From the NCBI GenBank assembly GCA_036971715.1, contig JAVHJL010000012.1:310001-374000 (forward strand): 64,000 nt of DNA, given 5' to 3'. The position numbers were made by a program, and so were the translations under genes. Numbering within the stretch: position 1 is the stretch's first letter; every line of letters begins with the position of its first letter. A model generated the notes under the pieces. It made no database searches, had not been told where the DNA came from, and worked only from the letters and a program-made list of their open reading frames with translations. Source of the DNA: Arthrobotrys musiformis (taxonomy: Eukaryota; Ascomycota; Orbiliomycetes; Orbiliales; Orbiliaceae). Shown in pieces: positions 17,612-30,460 of the stretch.

Positions 17612-20513
17612 AAGAAGATAAATCTATTAAAATAATTTCGAGCAGATAAATCGGTATAGATATTTACATTATTTTAAGTAAAGAGCAGAAGAATATTTCC
17701 TATACCTTATAATTTATAGTACATTTATTTTATTTTAAATTCTCTTTTAATAATATACCCTGTAAAATTAGATTCTAAACTTATAATTTTTCACAAGTTT
17801 GCCTATCAAAATCATCAACTTGTCTTTTATAGACTTAAGACCTGAATAGAACCCACCACGTGCCCACTAACCCATAAGGCAAAGTAAAATATATTTTTGC
17901 AAAAGGGTATGTTCCTCTTTATCTTACAGAAATATATTAACCAGATGTTGGATGTTTCCGTTATCAATCATAAAATAATGCTACCCCATTTTAATAAGGA
18001 TCTTTGATTTTTTTTTCTTCTGAGTTTAGCCCTTTCGGATCCTTTTTTATATACTACTCATTTTTATCTTTTTTTTTTGTTTTTGTAAAGGCCTTTTTTT
18101 TTACTAATTTATATAAAAATATGTTAATTAGAATTATATTAGCTATAAGTATTATATCTATAAATAATTATAAAATAATGTTAGATGTTTTTACCCCATG
18201 CAGCAGTTAACTGATAACACACCGGCCACAACTTCCTTTTTTGTTACTCTAATATAACATACTACTAAGACGAGAGAGTATTTCTTACTACAAACAATGG
18301 ATACTAAAAAGGAGGGTCCCAATTAATGCCTTGTGCCAGGTAATCTATTCTGTTTTGTTAATAGGCTAGTTAATAGAGATGTAATTGAATTCTTACAACA
18401 AACTTGGTTTTATAGCGATATGAATTAATGCATAGGAGATGTAGGGTATAAATTAGGTATAGACTTTTTAGAGTTTGGTACTATTGTATTGCTTTTATGG
18501 CTTTTCATCCAAACACAATAGGGTGTGGTTAGTGTAATATGTATTCGATGGCTTATGTAATTAGCTACTGGCTTTGGTAAAACTTTTGATTTGGGAATAA
18601 ATCTAATACTTTCAGGTTTTTAAGATAGATATTTTTGACGGTTATTTGTATAGTATAGTTAGCTGCTTTGATTTTTGTTTTAAACTCATTAATTAATATA
18701 ACTTTGTTAAACTTATCTTCATTGTATTGTTAATCTGGTGATATAAATTAATTTATTATATTTGGTATTGTTTTTGTACGGTTCCAAGCTGTTTAAAAGA
18801 AAACAGAAAATGCACAAATATTTACAAATAAAATCAAATAAAAATAATAAATAACTATTAATCAAAATAACCTATAGTTATTTGATCGGCAATATGACGA
18901 AAATAGCATACAGCAAGGTATAAAGAGACTTAAACACTTACTCCACTGGTATGATCAGACGCCATAATAATAATTTAATAAATATACTAGAAAGTTGCTG
19001 TTATAGCTACAGCATCCCTTCACACTAGCTTTTAGGGGATCCAGCTTGCTCTGATAGTCGGTATTTACAGCAGCACACTCTTCAAGCCCCAGTCAAGAGA
19101 AGCCATCATTTGGCGATGGCTTCCGGAGTTCTCTTTTATTATCGAGATAAAAAAGGGCTTATGAGCTTTTTATGGTTAAAAGTTTATCTGAATTTGTATG
19201 TGTTAATAATACTGTGCTAATCAGGATCGCTTCCGGCGATACTGCAATAGTGTAACACAAACTAGGCAAAAAGAAGGGCCCGAAAGCCTCGATTAGGCTC
19301 ATTCCGATTCATCGATTCTACGATCAAGGCTTTAAATGGTGTCGGCTAGTTCCTCTTTCTATCTATCCGAACGCAGCTTTGCTCTGCCAGAGTTTATGAT
19401 TCTCGTAAAGAATATTGCAAAGGCGATACTCCCACTCCAATGCTAGTTCCTCTCCAGATCAGCTGCTAAAGCGAGCTAAATCACTGAGGTGGTGGTTTTG
19501 TTGTTGATTTTCCAGGCTTTGGCTTAACCTCTCGATATGCTGTGCGTCTTTTACAGTATCAACAAAAAACTAGCTTTATCAACCAGAAGGAGACTTCGGG
19601 CCTTTTCACTAAGGTACTCTAGATTCAGGATTCAAACAGGAATCCCATTCTCCAATCATTCAACATACATGAAACATAGTGCATCAATCTTACGCTCTTC
19701 TCAAGAAATCCTCTCCCTAGATTCGGATCCCATACGCATTTAGCAGAGATATAATTTATTTCCTCTTCCAATCCCCAATATTAGTAGTAGGTTTAGATCT
19801 GTACGATATATCTAAGTATATAGTATATACATATATATATAGAACTGGATAACATTAATTTTATTATCGATATCTGACTCCAAAGACTCGAGTTGCGTCA
19901 CAAAGTGCAAACAATCACGAATCCTGGTAGGATTGGCGATATCCGAGACTATAGGCCCGCGGCTAGCTCAAAATCAACTATGAACGATAGCAAAGCGCCC
20001 TAAAATTTTATGTTGTCTCGTGCCGCGTTTATTTATGGTCATCGCTCGCTGTTCGTTTTTGTTCCGATCGCTTAAACCCTCCATTCGGGAATTTATATAG
20101 GTAATAAATATCTAAACTGTTTAGAGGATATATGATCATAAGCGGCAATCGGTAAGACTAAGTCGCTTTTTCTCAAGGAATACAATTTCGGAAAAAGGTC
20201 GCTCCCATATGATGTATACTTAAATCAAGTGAGAATTCATCATTCTGTAAAACTAAAATTCTAAGATTGCAATGGGGGCAAGGGAATTGAGGCTTCCACA
20301 AGCTTCTGAAACTCACGCTTATCGCGTTAATACATGTCCGACATAGCTGGGCGTGCCATGACTGTCTCGTAAACTAGGTCTCACGAAACGACAAACGAGA
20401 CCAAGTAAAGATAGTAAATAGCAAACATAAAATATCCTTAAAGTACAATTTTGTCGGGGTTTTCCGCTAAAGGAGGCTTTTCATTAATGTCTATGAAGGC
20501 TTTGTATTAACGT
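17612..20513. other. AT-rich gene desert
   Basis: Open frames here (18004-18210, 19537-19743) are low-complexity or short without family character. A local hairpin (GAAGCCATC, then GATGGCTTC) lies at about 19101-19126. No RNA gene or transposase fragment could be supported. Confidence 0.5.
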
Positions 20514-20744
20514 CTATGACGAAAGGTAAACCTGGTTGAGCAATGCATTGGCTTCAATTGAAGAATTCGGTGTTGTGGGGTTCGGTAATTTGTAACTGGG
20601 TCCGAAGGGAGACTTATTACTAGCGACGTCATTTGGCGGGATTGTCATCGGAGCTTCCGGCCACTCGGCGATATGGGGGACCATACTCGGTACTGTCGAA
20701 TGACCTGTTGTGCTCGTTGCTACTCCAATATCCGTCATTGGCAT
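20514..20744 (-). CDS. Short Ser/Thr/Pro-rich open frame, doubtful
   Basis: A 76-codon frame starts at ATG 20744 (MPMTDIGVATSTTGHST) and is rich in Ser, Thr, Pro and Asn with no domain. Codon use is ordinary and the region is less AT-rich than that upstream. It could be a small gene or the last exon of something else. It lies about 350 bp downstream of the stop of the next minus-strand gene. Confidence 0.2.
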   Translation of the reverse strand: MPMTDIGVATSTTGHSTVPSMVPHIAEWPEAPMTIPPNDVASNKSPFGPSYKLPNPTTPNSSIEANALLNQVYLSS

Positions 20745-21091
20745 TCTACTTAGCTGGCTTAGCCGATGTTGGTTGCGAGATCGAGCGACACAGCCATCTT
20801 ATATAACGTCGCCCACTGCAGCAAGTGCACTACAGGCTGAAATGTGTTGTTTCTGTTGGGTTACTCGTCTTGGGTCTCGTCGCTTTCTGGCCTGGCGCCT
20901 GGGCTTTTATCAATACCGAATCTTGCATTCATATACATGGGAGTCCGAAAACGCTTCACCGCATTTACACCTGAACACTTGTACGCTAAGAAAATAGGCG
21001 GGCAGGCTAACAATGAAGATAAATTAATCATACTTAAATACAGGTTTAAACGTTTGTAGTATGGCTTCAAAAAAACAAAGTAATGACTTTT

Positions 21092-22798
21092 CTATCTGAG
21101 TTTGTCCAAGATTGGATCACAAACTTGGCATGAATTTGCCATAAAACAGTAGTAGAAGCGCATATCATTCAGCCCCTTCTTCTTCCAATATTTTTTGAGG
21201 AGCTCGACATCTAATTTATTCTCTTCTATTTCTATTTCGTTTCCATCTTGCCACCGCCAAGTGTATGTCAATAAGCAGCTGCGCTTGAGATCACCTTCGC
21301 CCTGAGTGTGATTTGAAATTCTCCCGCTTTGTACCATAGCTAGCGGTATTGATGTGTCTTCGGTGAAAGCTTCTATCTCGTTCATATTCGCCATTTCCAC
21401 TGATATAGATCCATCAGCTAATCGAATACGCTTCATGTGCGTGGGACCTTCTGGAAACTGAACAGCAACAAATTCCGTTCCCGCCGGAGGTATGCAGTGG
21501 AGGTCCTGTCTCGAATCCGCCCTCTTCCTTCTTTTTAGAGGTCTCGTTTCCCGAGGCAAGTTACCGGCTCTAGAACCCGAGGCCGGGTTCGTCGCAGTGC
21601 TTCGTTTCCTTTTGTTCTTCTTGACTTTGGTCAGATCTAGCACCTCATCAGAGGTATGGCATCGACTACTTGTTTCATCTTCCACGCCATCAAGATTGTC
21701 GATTTCCGACTTAGTATCAATTACGTCTATAACCCCGGGAGAAATCTGGGGTGTGGGTACCATCTCCTTTTCAGTGCCGACGACTTTAATGACGTCTGGT
21801 GTATCCCCTTCGGCGTCGCTACCCGTCGTTGCAAATGCCGATTCATTTGCCACAGGTTTCTCTTCATGAGGTGCAATTTCAGTTTCCCTTTCCTTCGATA
21901 AATCAGTCTGCCTATTGCTATCCGGTATCGGAGTACCGACACACTCTATTTCTGACTGGAGCTCGCTGATCTCAGGGTCGGGCACAGTCTTCAAAACAGA
22001 ATTTTCCGGGCCGTCAATTGTACAGAACTCTACAAGAGCTGAAAACCGGGATCCCACCGCGGCACCATCGTGTGCATCGTAGGCATATGATAGACAGTTG
22101 TTCGGTTCGAGAACAGATTGTAGTGACATTATATCGTTTACAGCAAGCGCCACCCCTGAGTCTAGCCTCATACTGGTATCGACTGGGGCCGTCGGAATTT
22201 TAAAGAGATCTTTCAGTGGTGGAAGTTGAAATAGGACTTCGACACTCTCCGCCTGTGCTGCACTGGGCTCGGGAACTTTGATACCGGTGTCGTGGGAGGG
22301 ATCGCGCAACATCCCGTTCAAAATATGGCTCCTATTTTCTATTCCAAAGTTTTGAGCGGCGCTTATAGGTGCCATAGGCGCCAGAATCGGCTCATAAGGG
22401 GGGAATGCTGCTGTCGTGGTAGTTTCCGGATGCATTAGGAGCATTGGCACATCGAAGGCCACTAAGCTCTCAGAAGGAATTGAGTTCCAGCCGACTTGGG
22501 ACTTTCCATATGGCTCCAACGCCCACGGCATATTTGGTGCCGCAGTCCGAGCCGAAAGGAAATTGCAATTGCTCGCTGGTTCCAAATTTAGGGCAAAAGT
22601 TCCTTCTTCGGACCAGGCCATATTGCTGTCGAGCAGTTCGCTGGCATGCCCTAAGCTTGATCCTTCGATCGCTTCAAACAGAAGGCCAAAAGGCTGATTG
22701 AGTTCTGAAGATACAGAGCATTTCCGACTCCGATGACAAATAGGCTCTGGGTTCCAATCTTCAATGGCTTGTCCTATGTCTATCGTTGGATATGCCAT
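21092..22798 (-). CDS. Putative nuclear protein, unknown family
   Basis: A single open frame of 568 codons from ATG 22798 (MAYPTIDIGQAIEDW). The N-terminal about 370 residues are rich in Ser, Pro, Glu and hydrophobic patches and look disordered. A basic segment follows with two nuclear-localisation-like clusters, KVKKNKRKR and RPLKRRKR, around residues 390-430. The C-terminal about 130 residues look folded: EFVAVQFPEGPTHMKRI, LTYTWRWQDGNEIEIEENK, LLKKYWKKKGLNDMRFYYCF and CQVCDP. I do not recognise the domain. Layout (acidic and disordered N, basic middle, compact C) suggests a transcription or chromatin factor, which is inference only. Translation starts 11 bases after a long CTT tract on the coding strand. 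No intron is needed. Confidence 0.75.
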   Translation of the reverse strand: MAYPTIDIGQAIEDWNPEPICHRSRKCSVSSELNQPFGLLFEAIEGSSLGHASELLDSNMAWSEEGTFALNLEPASNCNFLSARTAAPNMPWALEPYGKSQVGWNSIPSESLVAFDVPMLLMHPETTTTAAFPPYEPILAPMAPISAAQNFGIENRSHILNGMLRDPSHDTGIKVPEPSAAQAESVEVLFQLPPLKDLFKIPTAPVDTSMRLDSGVALAVNDIMSLQSVLEPNNCLSYAYDAHDGAAVGSRFSALVEFCTIDGPENSVLKTVPDPEISELQSEIECVGTPIPDSNRQTDLSKERETEIAPHEEKPVANESAFATTGSDAEGDTPDVIKVVGTEKEMVPTPQISPGVIDVIDTKSEIDNLDGVEDETSSRCHTSDEVLDLTKVKKNKRKRSTATNPASGSRAGNLPRETRPLKRRKRADSRQDLHCIPPAGTEFVAVQFPEGPTHMKRIRLADGSISVEMANMNEIEAFTEDTSIPLAMVQSGRISNHTQGEGDLKRSCLLTYTWRWQDGNEIEIEENKLDVELLKKYWKKKGLNDMRFYYCFMANSCQVCDPILDKLR

Positions 22799-22808
22799 CG
22801 TGAAAGAC

Positions 22809-22860
22809 GAAGAAGAAGAAGAAGAAGAAGAAGAAGAAGAAGAAGAAGAAGAAGAAGAAG
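22809..22860 (+). repeat. (GAA)n trinucleotide microsatellite
   Basis: About 17 uninterrupted GAA/AGA units. On the minus strand this is a pure CTT tract ending about 10 nt before the ATG of the 21092-22798 gene, so it lies in its 5' leader or core promoter. Confidence 0.95.
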
Positions 22861-25800
22861 ATTAAGAGACTCAATGATATGGACTGAGTTGAGGTTAAGC
22901 TAAATTTTCTTTATATTGGATTGCGGTCGATCTGGTTGTTCAGAGAATAGAATAGACTTTTGAGGAGGTGTGCAGATTGATGATACTTATATAGGCGGCC
23001 AGCCGCCCCACCCTCTCGGTCGATTGAAGAAATGAGTTATCTCTGAGCTCATATGAAGATGCACAGCCGTAGTCTTCGCTTTCAATGTTTCACGATACGT
23101 AGGGATCACATATCGATATCGCGCGATTGATCATGCAACTTCTATTCTTAGGCTAAACGGTGGATAAAAGGCGGTGAGTACTGCCAGTTGCTCAGCTCCG
23201 TATTTACAGCCTGCTTGTCCATAGAGAGCTCGTATCTGAATTTTTCGTGCATAAACTCGGGGCAATTTGTGATGCAGCTTGCGTCGTCGACACCCTTCGA
23301 TCAATTCCAAGGCAGAATCTGATTGAGTAACCCGATGAACTCTCCTCCCTGCGTAACGATTAATCATGCCACTATATCTCGAACGACTCCCCTGCGGACT
23401 CGCGCCAAACTTTTCATTCTTTTGGACAAATGACTTTATCTAAGATGGTATGTAAAATGAACGGAGTATTGGAAGTCTTCGATGATGCATCACAGGTACA
23501 ATACCGATTTTGTTAGGAATACAAGTTGATTTCAGGTTACAGGAATTTCTGTGATATAATATCATAAATAATACGAAATGGGTTAAATTTACTAGGTATC
23601 TTTCCAAAAAACTGTAGCAGCACCCCTTAAAATGTTGACACGCATATTTTCAAACCAATAAATCGATTGCCCATCACAGGAATAACAATTTTTTCTATTA
23701 TATAAGGGGCAGATATTTTCTTTTATCCCCGTAGCTCCCGTACTAATAATACGGAATTTCACGCATTCGGCTTCACCTATTGAGCGTCTGTCTTCAAGCA
23801 GACTTCTGCTCTAGGGACATCCTTATCGTATTTATTTCGAGGTATACCTATCTCCACTTATAAAGGCCACGTACTTCTGAACACATTCTGAATAATTAAC
23901 ACCGTTGTCATAGTTAGAATTAGAATGATACCGCTGTACGCGAAATATATCACGAGGTTTTGCTCATTCCTAGTCTCGACGCCAAGCTCATTGCCTTGGG
24001 AATATAACCGAAGTGATATGATTATTTGCATTTTCTTTTCCTTTACATCCTGTCTTTAAATTCCCAAAATTGCAAAACAGTAAGCTACCCGGGGGTCTGA
24101 CTTTTCTTGTATACCAGAGCTGGCCGAAGGTCTGACGTTGCTGCTTTCCGGCTTGTAACCACGTGCACGTTAGATCCGGCCTGTGTTGAATGTTGCATTT
24201 TATCAAGAGCTATGGTCGGGTGTGTTGGTCGGTCCAGTTAATATCCATGGAAAGCCCAGGGCATGCCCGATAATGTTGCATGTTGAATTATGCGGGTTTA
24301 TCGATGTATATGTACCAAATATCGAATCGGACGTAGCGAGGCCAAAAATGGATGTTATAATGTGGTACACAAAGAGAAAGGCATCCTAATGTAGTATCGT
24401 GCTAATTTCGGACGAGTGTTGTCCCGACATTTCCGATAATGTATGTACATCACGTTGGAAGCCAAGTCCGCTCCCCAAATTAATACCCAAGCTTGTGCCA
24501 TACTGAGTCTTGTCCATCGACTGATGTGGCTGGGGAAGGTCTGTAGTATTAATTTCTACAAGCACACTGGCACATAAAGTGATTCTCTCATACGTTAGCC
24601 GGTTTACTTTTGATGGCGGCACTATATAGCTATAGAGCTAAATTAAACGGGCATACCGAGAACAGACGCCTGTTACCACCCTTCTTGAACGCGAGACTGT
24701 AAATTCCTAGGCTACATATGCACATTGCATATGCAGTTTTGCATGTTGGAGGCAGGTCCTACTGAATACCCTTTTGCTTCCAGCAGTCAAGCGTACCATA
24801 ATGACATAGCTTGTATGGCTGGCTAGTTGCTAGTCTACATGTACGAAACATCAGTTACAACTAAAAGATACGGGTGGTTTTAAAACTTGTTTGGTACTGC
24901 AGGAACTACGGAAGATATTCGAGTTCCGAAGACCAAGTTCTAGTACTCTAGGTCTAGATCTTATCACCTTTTGGACTGGATTTGATGATCAATGAGGTCA
25001 TCAGTTGGCCGCGTAGTGTTTAAGGGAGGATAGTACTTAGTGTGGTTATTTTGTCTGGGTATAATATAGTTAATATAATAAGGATAGCGAAATTAAACCA
25101 AAGTTATAAAAAATTTTTTCTTATTATTATTGTATGTATGTTTTGGGGGTTTTATATTCGGAATATGTTGCCTATTTAGCTACAATCAATGCTACCTAGT
25201 TTTTAGATACCCATTTTTTTATGGCTCAAGCACTCGCATACCGCTCCGTATAAACCACCGCCTAGTTCACCATTCCCTATGGACATCGAAAAAATCAAAA
25301 TTCTTGGCTCAAAAGCTATAGCGGTGATTATCGGCTAGATGTGCTACCAGAAACCCGATGCTTAGCATTCTGTTGGAGGTATTTGAACCTTTTTAAGCTT
25401 CAACTTGGTAGGGGGTTGCCAATCTGAGTTCGGAACGATGGTTGAATTATGTTTGTCGATGCTTGGTACCGCGGATGACTTTTTTCACCTTTGTCTTGAC
25501 AGTCTGTAAAAGCCTACCCCCTCCGCAGGAAGAATGAATTGGTCTATCAGGTGGAATGGAAGAACGGACACCTGTCGCACGAAAAGCTCGCGGTGGACCA
25601 CCCCGACCTCGTAAAGAAATATACGCAGCGTTGCATAGAAAGTGTCAAGCTCCTACGCAAACATCAGACCAAACGATTGACCTTAAAAAAGACCGGGCCC
25701 CGGAAACAGCAGGGCTCCCGGAAGAACTAAGACCGTTTAGTTGCTTCACAACGGGCCTTAGTGCAGTGTCAACAACACATAAGGATGTTGTGTTTTGAGT

Positions 25801-26328
25801 GGCCGCTGGCTACATACAAGCTTAGCCATGGAACCCTCGAGGCTTCATGACGCGCCCCAAGCTTCACAGATTGCACAGCGCTTTTCAATTACGAAACTGT
25901 TAACAATAGAATCAGAGATTTTATGTGCTACAGATACTCGTTTTTAATTTTCTTTATTATTTTTATTGTTTTAATTAGGATAGTAAATAGCGAAGGTTAC
26001 ACCGTAATTATAGCAATCTCCCTACTGAAACAGTTCACCTCGCGGGGTCTCTCCAATGTGCCCGACTGCAAGTCGGGGCCTTTCCAAACTTATCAATTTC
26101 TACGGTAACACCTATCGCAAGTCAATCTCATGTACGTAAGGATCGCGGATTCAGGAGTAACTCGATTGATTCTAGTAAAATTGATATTACGGTTCAAATT
26201 CACTATTTAGAGCCTAGAAAGATATGGTGCGAATTAGCTAGGCTGCAGCTGGGTACCATAGCTCAATAAGAAAAAAAGGGGGGGAAACCTTTTAAATAGA
26301 AACACAAGCTATAAGAAACAGGATAACA
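22861..26328. other. Intergenic, no well-supported gene
   Basis: Contains only short frames. Two have some protein character but no recognisable family: 24386-24622 minus (78 codons from ATG 24622) and about 25536-25730 plus (YQVEWKNGHLSHEKLAVDHP, then a Lys/Arg-rich end), which could be a chromo-like or transposon-derived fragment. 25080-25130 and 25920-25980 are AT-rich. No RNA gene seen. Confidence 0.4.
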
Positions 26329-26874
26329 CTACTTTGGATATCCTTTAGGGGGCGCTATTCCGGTGATATCACGGACCAAATCTCCAAACCAATTCATACA
26401 GACTCGGAAGGTCTCAATTTCATCATCACCACCGCAGAGATCTGATTCCAGAACATTGCAGTTCGTAGGCTGATCCAAAATGTCACACTTCTCTTTGAAA
26501 CGACAAAGAAATGTAAGATATGCGTTATTAGCCACCTTTGCCAATTCTCTTCGCTCATCGAAGTAAAGCCTTGCAATACTCTTATTCCGACTGCCATCGC
26601 AGTCGCACATCAGAAAGGGAGCTGCTATGGCCAGTAGATGGATGTATCTTTTTGCACTCGCAGATAATTTTTCCAAATGGTTCTGCATTTCGTGGCTAAG
26701 CCCCATTTGCTCCATGGTTCCTAGTCCTTCCTTGATAAAGCTGACAACTTTGTCGAAATCATCTTTTTTTTCTTCCAGGACGGTGGTCTGCTCGATGAGG
26801 TCTTCCTTTGAGTGAAACCAACATTTAGAACCATTTCCATCACTAATAATACCAGCATTCGAAGCTGAAACCAT
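26329..26874 (-). CDS. Uncharacterised 181-residue protein
   Basis: Single-exon frame from ATG 26874, in a good fungal start context (AAGAAATGG). The product is mixed helical and acidic: KEDLIEQTTVLEEKKDDFDK, MGLSHEMQNHLEKLSASAKR, YIHLLAIAAPFLMCDCDG, FDERRELAKVANNAYLTFLC and FRVCMNWFGDLVRDITG. Seven Cys are present but not in a zinc-finger spacing. No signal peptide or clear membrane segment is visible; one moderately hydrophobic helix sits at residues 78-90. Base composition is less AT-rich than the flanks, supporting a real gene. Function unknown. Confidence 0.6.
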   Translation of the reverse strand: MVSASNAGIISDGNGSKCWFHSKEDLIEQTTVLEEKKDDFDKVVSFIKEGLGTMEQMGLSHEMQNHLEKLSASAKRYIHLLAIAAPFLMCDCDGSRNKSIARLYFDERRELAKVANNAYLTFLCRFKEKCDILDQPTNCNVLESDLCGGDDEIETFRVCMNWFGDLVRDITGIAPPKGYPK

Positions 26875-27633
26875 TTCTTTTTATTCGGGTATCGAATGTT
26901 TAATCTGGCAGGATTGGATGCGACGGGAGCTAGCGAGATGTCCGGATTACATCGGCTTTAATAGATGCAATCGCATGCTTACTTACATTTTGTCCTCGCA
27001 GCGCAGGATAATAACGTCGCCTCGAACCCACACGCATAATAACGAGACTAAATTAGCCTCCGCCAGATACGGCTAGTAGCCACAAATTGACATTACCATT
27101 CGCAGAGAGCCTGTTTCAAACGAACTTTATCAAATACTTTAAAAAATAGCAACTTCGTCTCTTTCTTGGCATGGTGCCCAGTTTAGACTAACGACGATCC
27201 TTTTATAGCACATAGTATACGTTTGCGATTGAGGCAGCTGGAAAATGTCGGTGTAATCGGTGTTGGGCCGGGGATCCAAGCCGGGGTACCCGGTTTGGCA
27301 CATCCCATCCTCCCTAGCGGCGAGGCCTACAATTCTACGCACACGCTAAATCTAGTCGAGGGCTCGAGGGCCAGATAGCTATAGTCGTGAAGTTGCGCTA
27401 TATCACCGCGAGACCACGCTATATCCAGTATACAATAGGTTTGAAATATTCAAGCACGAGCACTTGCGCGCTTGGGAGATCTAGACTATGCAAGTGCCGG
27501 TTTGCGACAAGAGCATATGGTACCCCCTAGCGAGTACTTTATATGGTCTTAAAACGCTGTCATGCCCCACAACTAAGAACCTCAAGACAGTGCTAGGCAC
27601 AATCATGTATCACCTTCTTCGGTCATCACACGT

Positions 27634-27701
<68 letters not shown>

Positions 27702-28666
27702 ACAAACACACACAAAAGATGGCCAGTGCCAAGAGCGTCAACACACTGTAGGCGAGCTGTGTGTTCGTTTGTTCTGTGTGTTCGTTCTGTCATCGTCTGT
27801 TCCATAAATTTGGGGCGTTTGTTTTTCGGTTTCTGTTTGTCGCCTAGGGAAGACCTCTGTTATGTGCACGCCCGTCCTCAACGTGACAAGGACCCAAAAA
27901 GTATACGCTGGCCTCCATGAGTTCAAGCTCCAGCGTTGTTGACTACCTTTCCAGGATGCTACTCCCAATTTCCCTGATGTGGTAGATAAGCTTTTCCCTC
28001 AGTGCAATCACGGATGCCAGACGCCCACCATGTAAAGTCCAACAAACAGAACAACTTCAGTTCAACAACATATCTCCAGTGGACCGTCCTTTACCACTTT
28101 TATACCACTTGGCGCCATGGCATTTCACAGGCTTTGAGAGCTTTTAATAGCGGGATCCAATGCTTTTGCGATTTCACAATAGAGGGACACCTTAGCTTAG
28201 CTAAAGCCAAAGCCCCAAGCTCTCCCTACCGATTGATATGATGACAATAGGAAGCCTCGATTATGAGAAACATCTCACTAGTACTTCTACTACGACACTA
28301 AGTGCACGGCGCGGTACCGGGCGCATTTCATGCAGCCGAGTTGTTACCAACTCGAGCCACCCTAGAGCTCCCCGCCAAAGCCTAGAGCCTCCATGAACAC
28401 ACGTTTTGATGCCTTTAATATCTAAAATAAGGCCTAAGGAACACGATTTCGCCCGTCAAATCTAGGATGTATCCCCTTAAGCACCCTAGCTTGCCCTAGC
28501 AACAGATATTACTATTACAAAAGGATTCCGGGTAGGAGTTTTGTTGAGCACTTCATGTCTAAATTTATTCTTTTGGTTCTGTTTAAGCTTTTGTGTATCT
28601 AATAATTTGGATGGATCTGCTGAGCTTTAAAGGGTATATAGAATGAACAAGATTGCTCTGTTTGAA
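26875..28666. other. Intergenic with microsatellite, no supported gene
   Basis: Only short frames without family character flank the CA repeat. The minus frame at 27738-27968 (SWKGSQQRWSLNSWRPAYTF) lacks stops by chance as far as can be judged. No promoter or RNA feature could be assigned. Confidence 0.4.
27635..27715 (+). repeat. (CA)n microsatellite
   Basis: About 30 pure CA units followed by interrupted CACAAACA units. Open frames through it, such as one encoding repeated Thr-His, are artefacts of the repeat. Confidence 0.95.
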
Positions 28667-30460
28667 TTACCGCTCCCCGCGCTGGATCATACCCGGCAGC
28701 CAAACCGAAACCTTATACGTAAAGAGCGTTTCCAGGAACCTCAGAATAGAATATGTCCCAGTAAATTGCCTACTATCTCCAATGAGGAAGGGGCCGAGGA
28801 CTTTGCGAGATTCCTGGTCGGGGTCGTTCTTCGGGCCAGCAAAGACGATGCTATAGAACCAAGAAAAAGAAACAACTTGCAGGGCAATAACATGGTCTAT
28901 ACCAAACAATTCCGTGTCGCCTATAGTCGGATATATTAACTGTTCGGAATTAGGCTTTTGAGTGGGCGGTGTATATATCTTAGACGCGCCTAGTTGACGC
29001 CATGCCTCTAAAATTGCATTAGCGCAGACGATGGCTTGAAATTCTGCCTCGAGTGCACTGCCATCATGAGATTTTGCTTCTACAGCTAGCAGCGGGGAAG
29101 TAGCAATAGTTTTGAAGGGAGTAGGAAATTCTCCAAATCGTTGTTGAATTGTAGAAACAATTTCTTTAGTCTGTTTTCCTTTGCGTCGTAGGTTCACCGA
29201 GATGTCTGCCCTAGCAGCCAGAACTTCCCTCGCAGGTTCGCGTATTGCAACGTTGCCTCTCTGCCTCTTAGTAGGAGAAGTAGAACGGGATCGCGGACCC
29301 TTTCGCAGAGTTGGAAAGAAGTCATGATGAATGTCGACAGTCGTCCTAAAACATTGATTTAACCTAAGTCGCCATTGTTCTTGGGAAATATTACTTACAC
29401 ACTAGATATAGTAACCGGATGAAACGAGTCAATGACCCCGGCAACAAACCGCAAAACCTCAGTAGCATGACCAGCCCAATCAGCTTCTTCAGATACGCTG
29501 AGCTGTAGACCTTCAGAGCGAGTTGCTGATTGGATGACAAAGTTGGCTTCGTCCAGATGCCTCTGATGATTGTTCCCCTGATCCAAGAATGTACCCTCCT
29601 CCCACCATTCAAACTTTCGACGTCCACGGATTCTTTCCTAGAATAGTCATGCTAGGTCAGCCGGGGGAAGTTTCAGCAGTCGGGTGCATTTGCCCTACCT
29701 CAACACAAGTGCATATACTTCCTCTAAGGGCCATTGACGCTCTGAAAGTGTGAACTAGCGTCTCGAACCCAGATGGAATTTTCCATTCATCCTCTTCGTC
29801 ATCCGGGTTCAAGCCGCCCTGGCCTGAAACCCCAAAGAACTCGAATTTCGGTAAACACTGATCCAGCATTTCTCGCCTCTTCTTCCGCGTAATAGTAGTG
29901 TTCATACTTTTTGAGGGGCTAAACGATCCCGTGGACCGGGCACCGTCTCTGTCGGATTGTGAAATAATATCTATTGGCCGTATACCCTCGACTGCCTCAA
30001 GATCCAGTTCTTCGTATGGTGTCGTCGGTGGGTGTTGTACATAATAGTGATTTCGCTTCGCCGCAAGTCTTCGGTCCTCATCAGCATCAGACATGATATC
30101 TGCTTCCGAACGTTTTCTCTTTTTAGATTTCGAACAAGTTGGACCGCTGTCTAGCCTTTTGGATTGATCGCCAACCGAAATCCTCGTCTCTGACGATGCT
30201 AGAATGGGGGACGTATCGCGTTGAAAAGAATCGCCTTTGTCAATATCGTTTAACCAGGCGGCAACACGTCCATAGGAGGGATTGAGGGGACGATATGACT
30301 TGGTGGGGGCCATAAATGTTTTTGCCGCCGAGGGATGGAAAGGAGGGGATAGTAGACCACACGCAAGTTTGGTGGGAATTTCCAGTTCGAGATGATTATT
30401 ATGCCAAGTCCAAACAAACGCTGAAATGCTGGGGAGAACAACCCTTCTGTCCCCAAACAA
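28667..30460 (-). CDS. PD-(D/E)XK nuclease-like domain protein (fungal)
   Basis: Three exons: 29699-30460 (or from the internal ATG 30313), 29399-29637 and 28667-29345. Introns 29638-29698 (donor GTAGGG, branch GCTGAC, TTCTAG) and 29346-29398 (GTAAGT, TTTTAG) both preserve frame, giving 510 residues from 30313 or 559 from 30460. Features in order: RVAAWLNDIDKG, the basic SKSKKRKR, GIRPIDIISQSD, a STGSFSPSKS stretch, WKIPSGFETLV, WWEEGTFLDQ, VTTVDIHHDFFP, EVLAARADISVNL, then the nuclease-like core PLLAVEAKSHDGSALEAEFQ with an E-x-K pair, and LIGDSRQFTGTYSILRFLE. This order matches the fungal PD-(D/E)XK nuclease-like family, often expanded in ascomycetes with unknown targets. ADISVNL may supply the acidic metal ligand. 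No disabling change was seen. Confidence 0.8.

Noticed and set aside
27488..27751. Frame with a long Thr-His run
   Set aside because: It is an artefact of the CA microsatellite.
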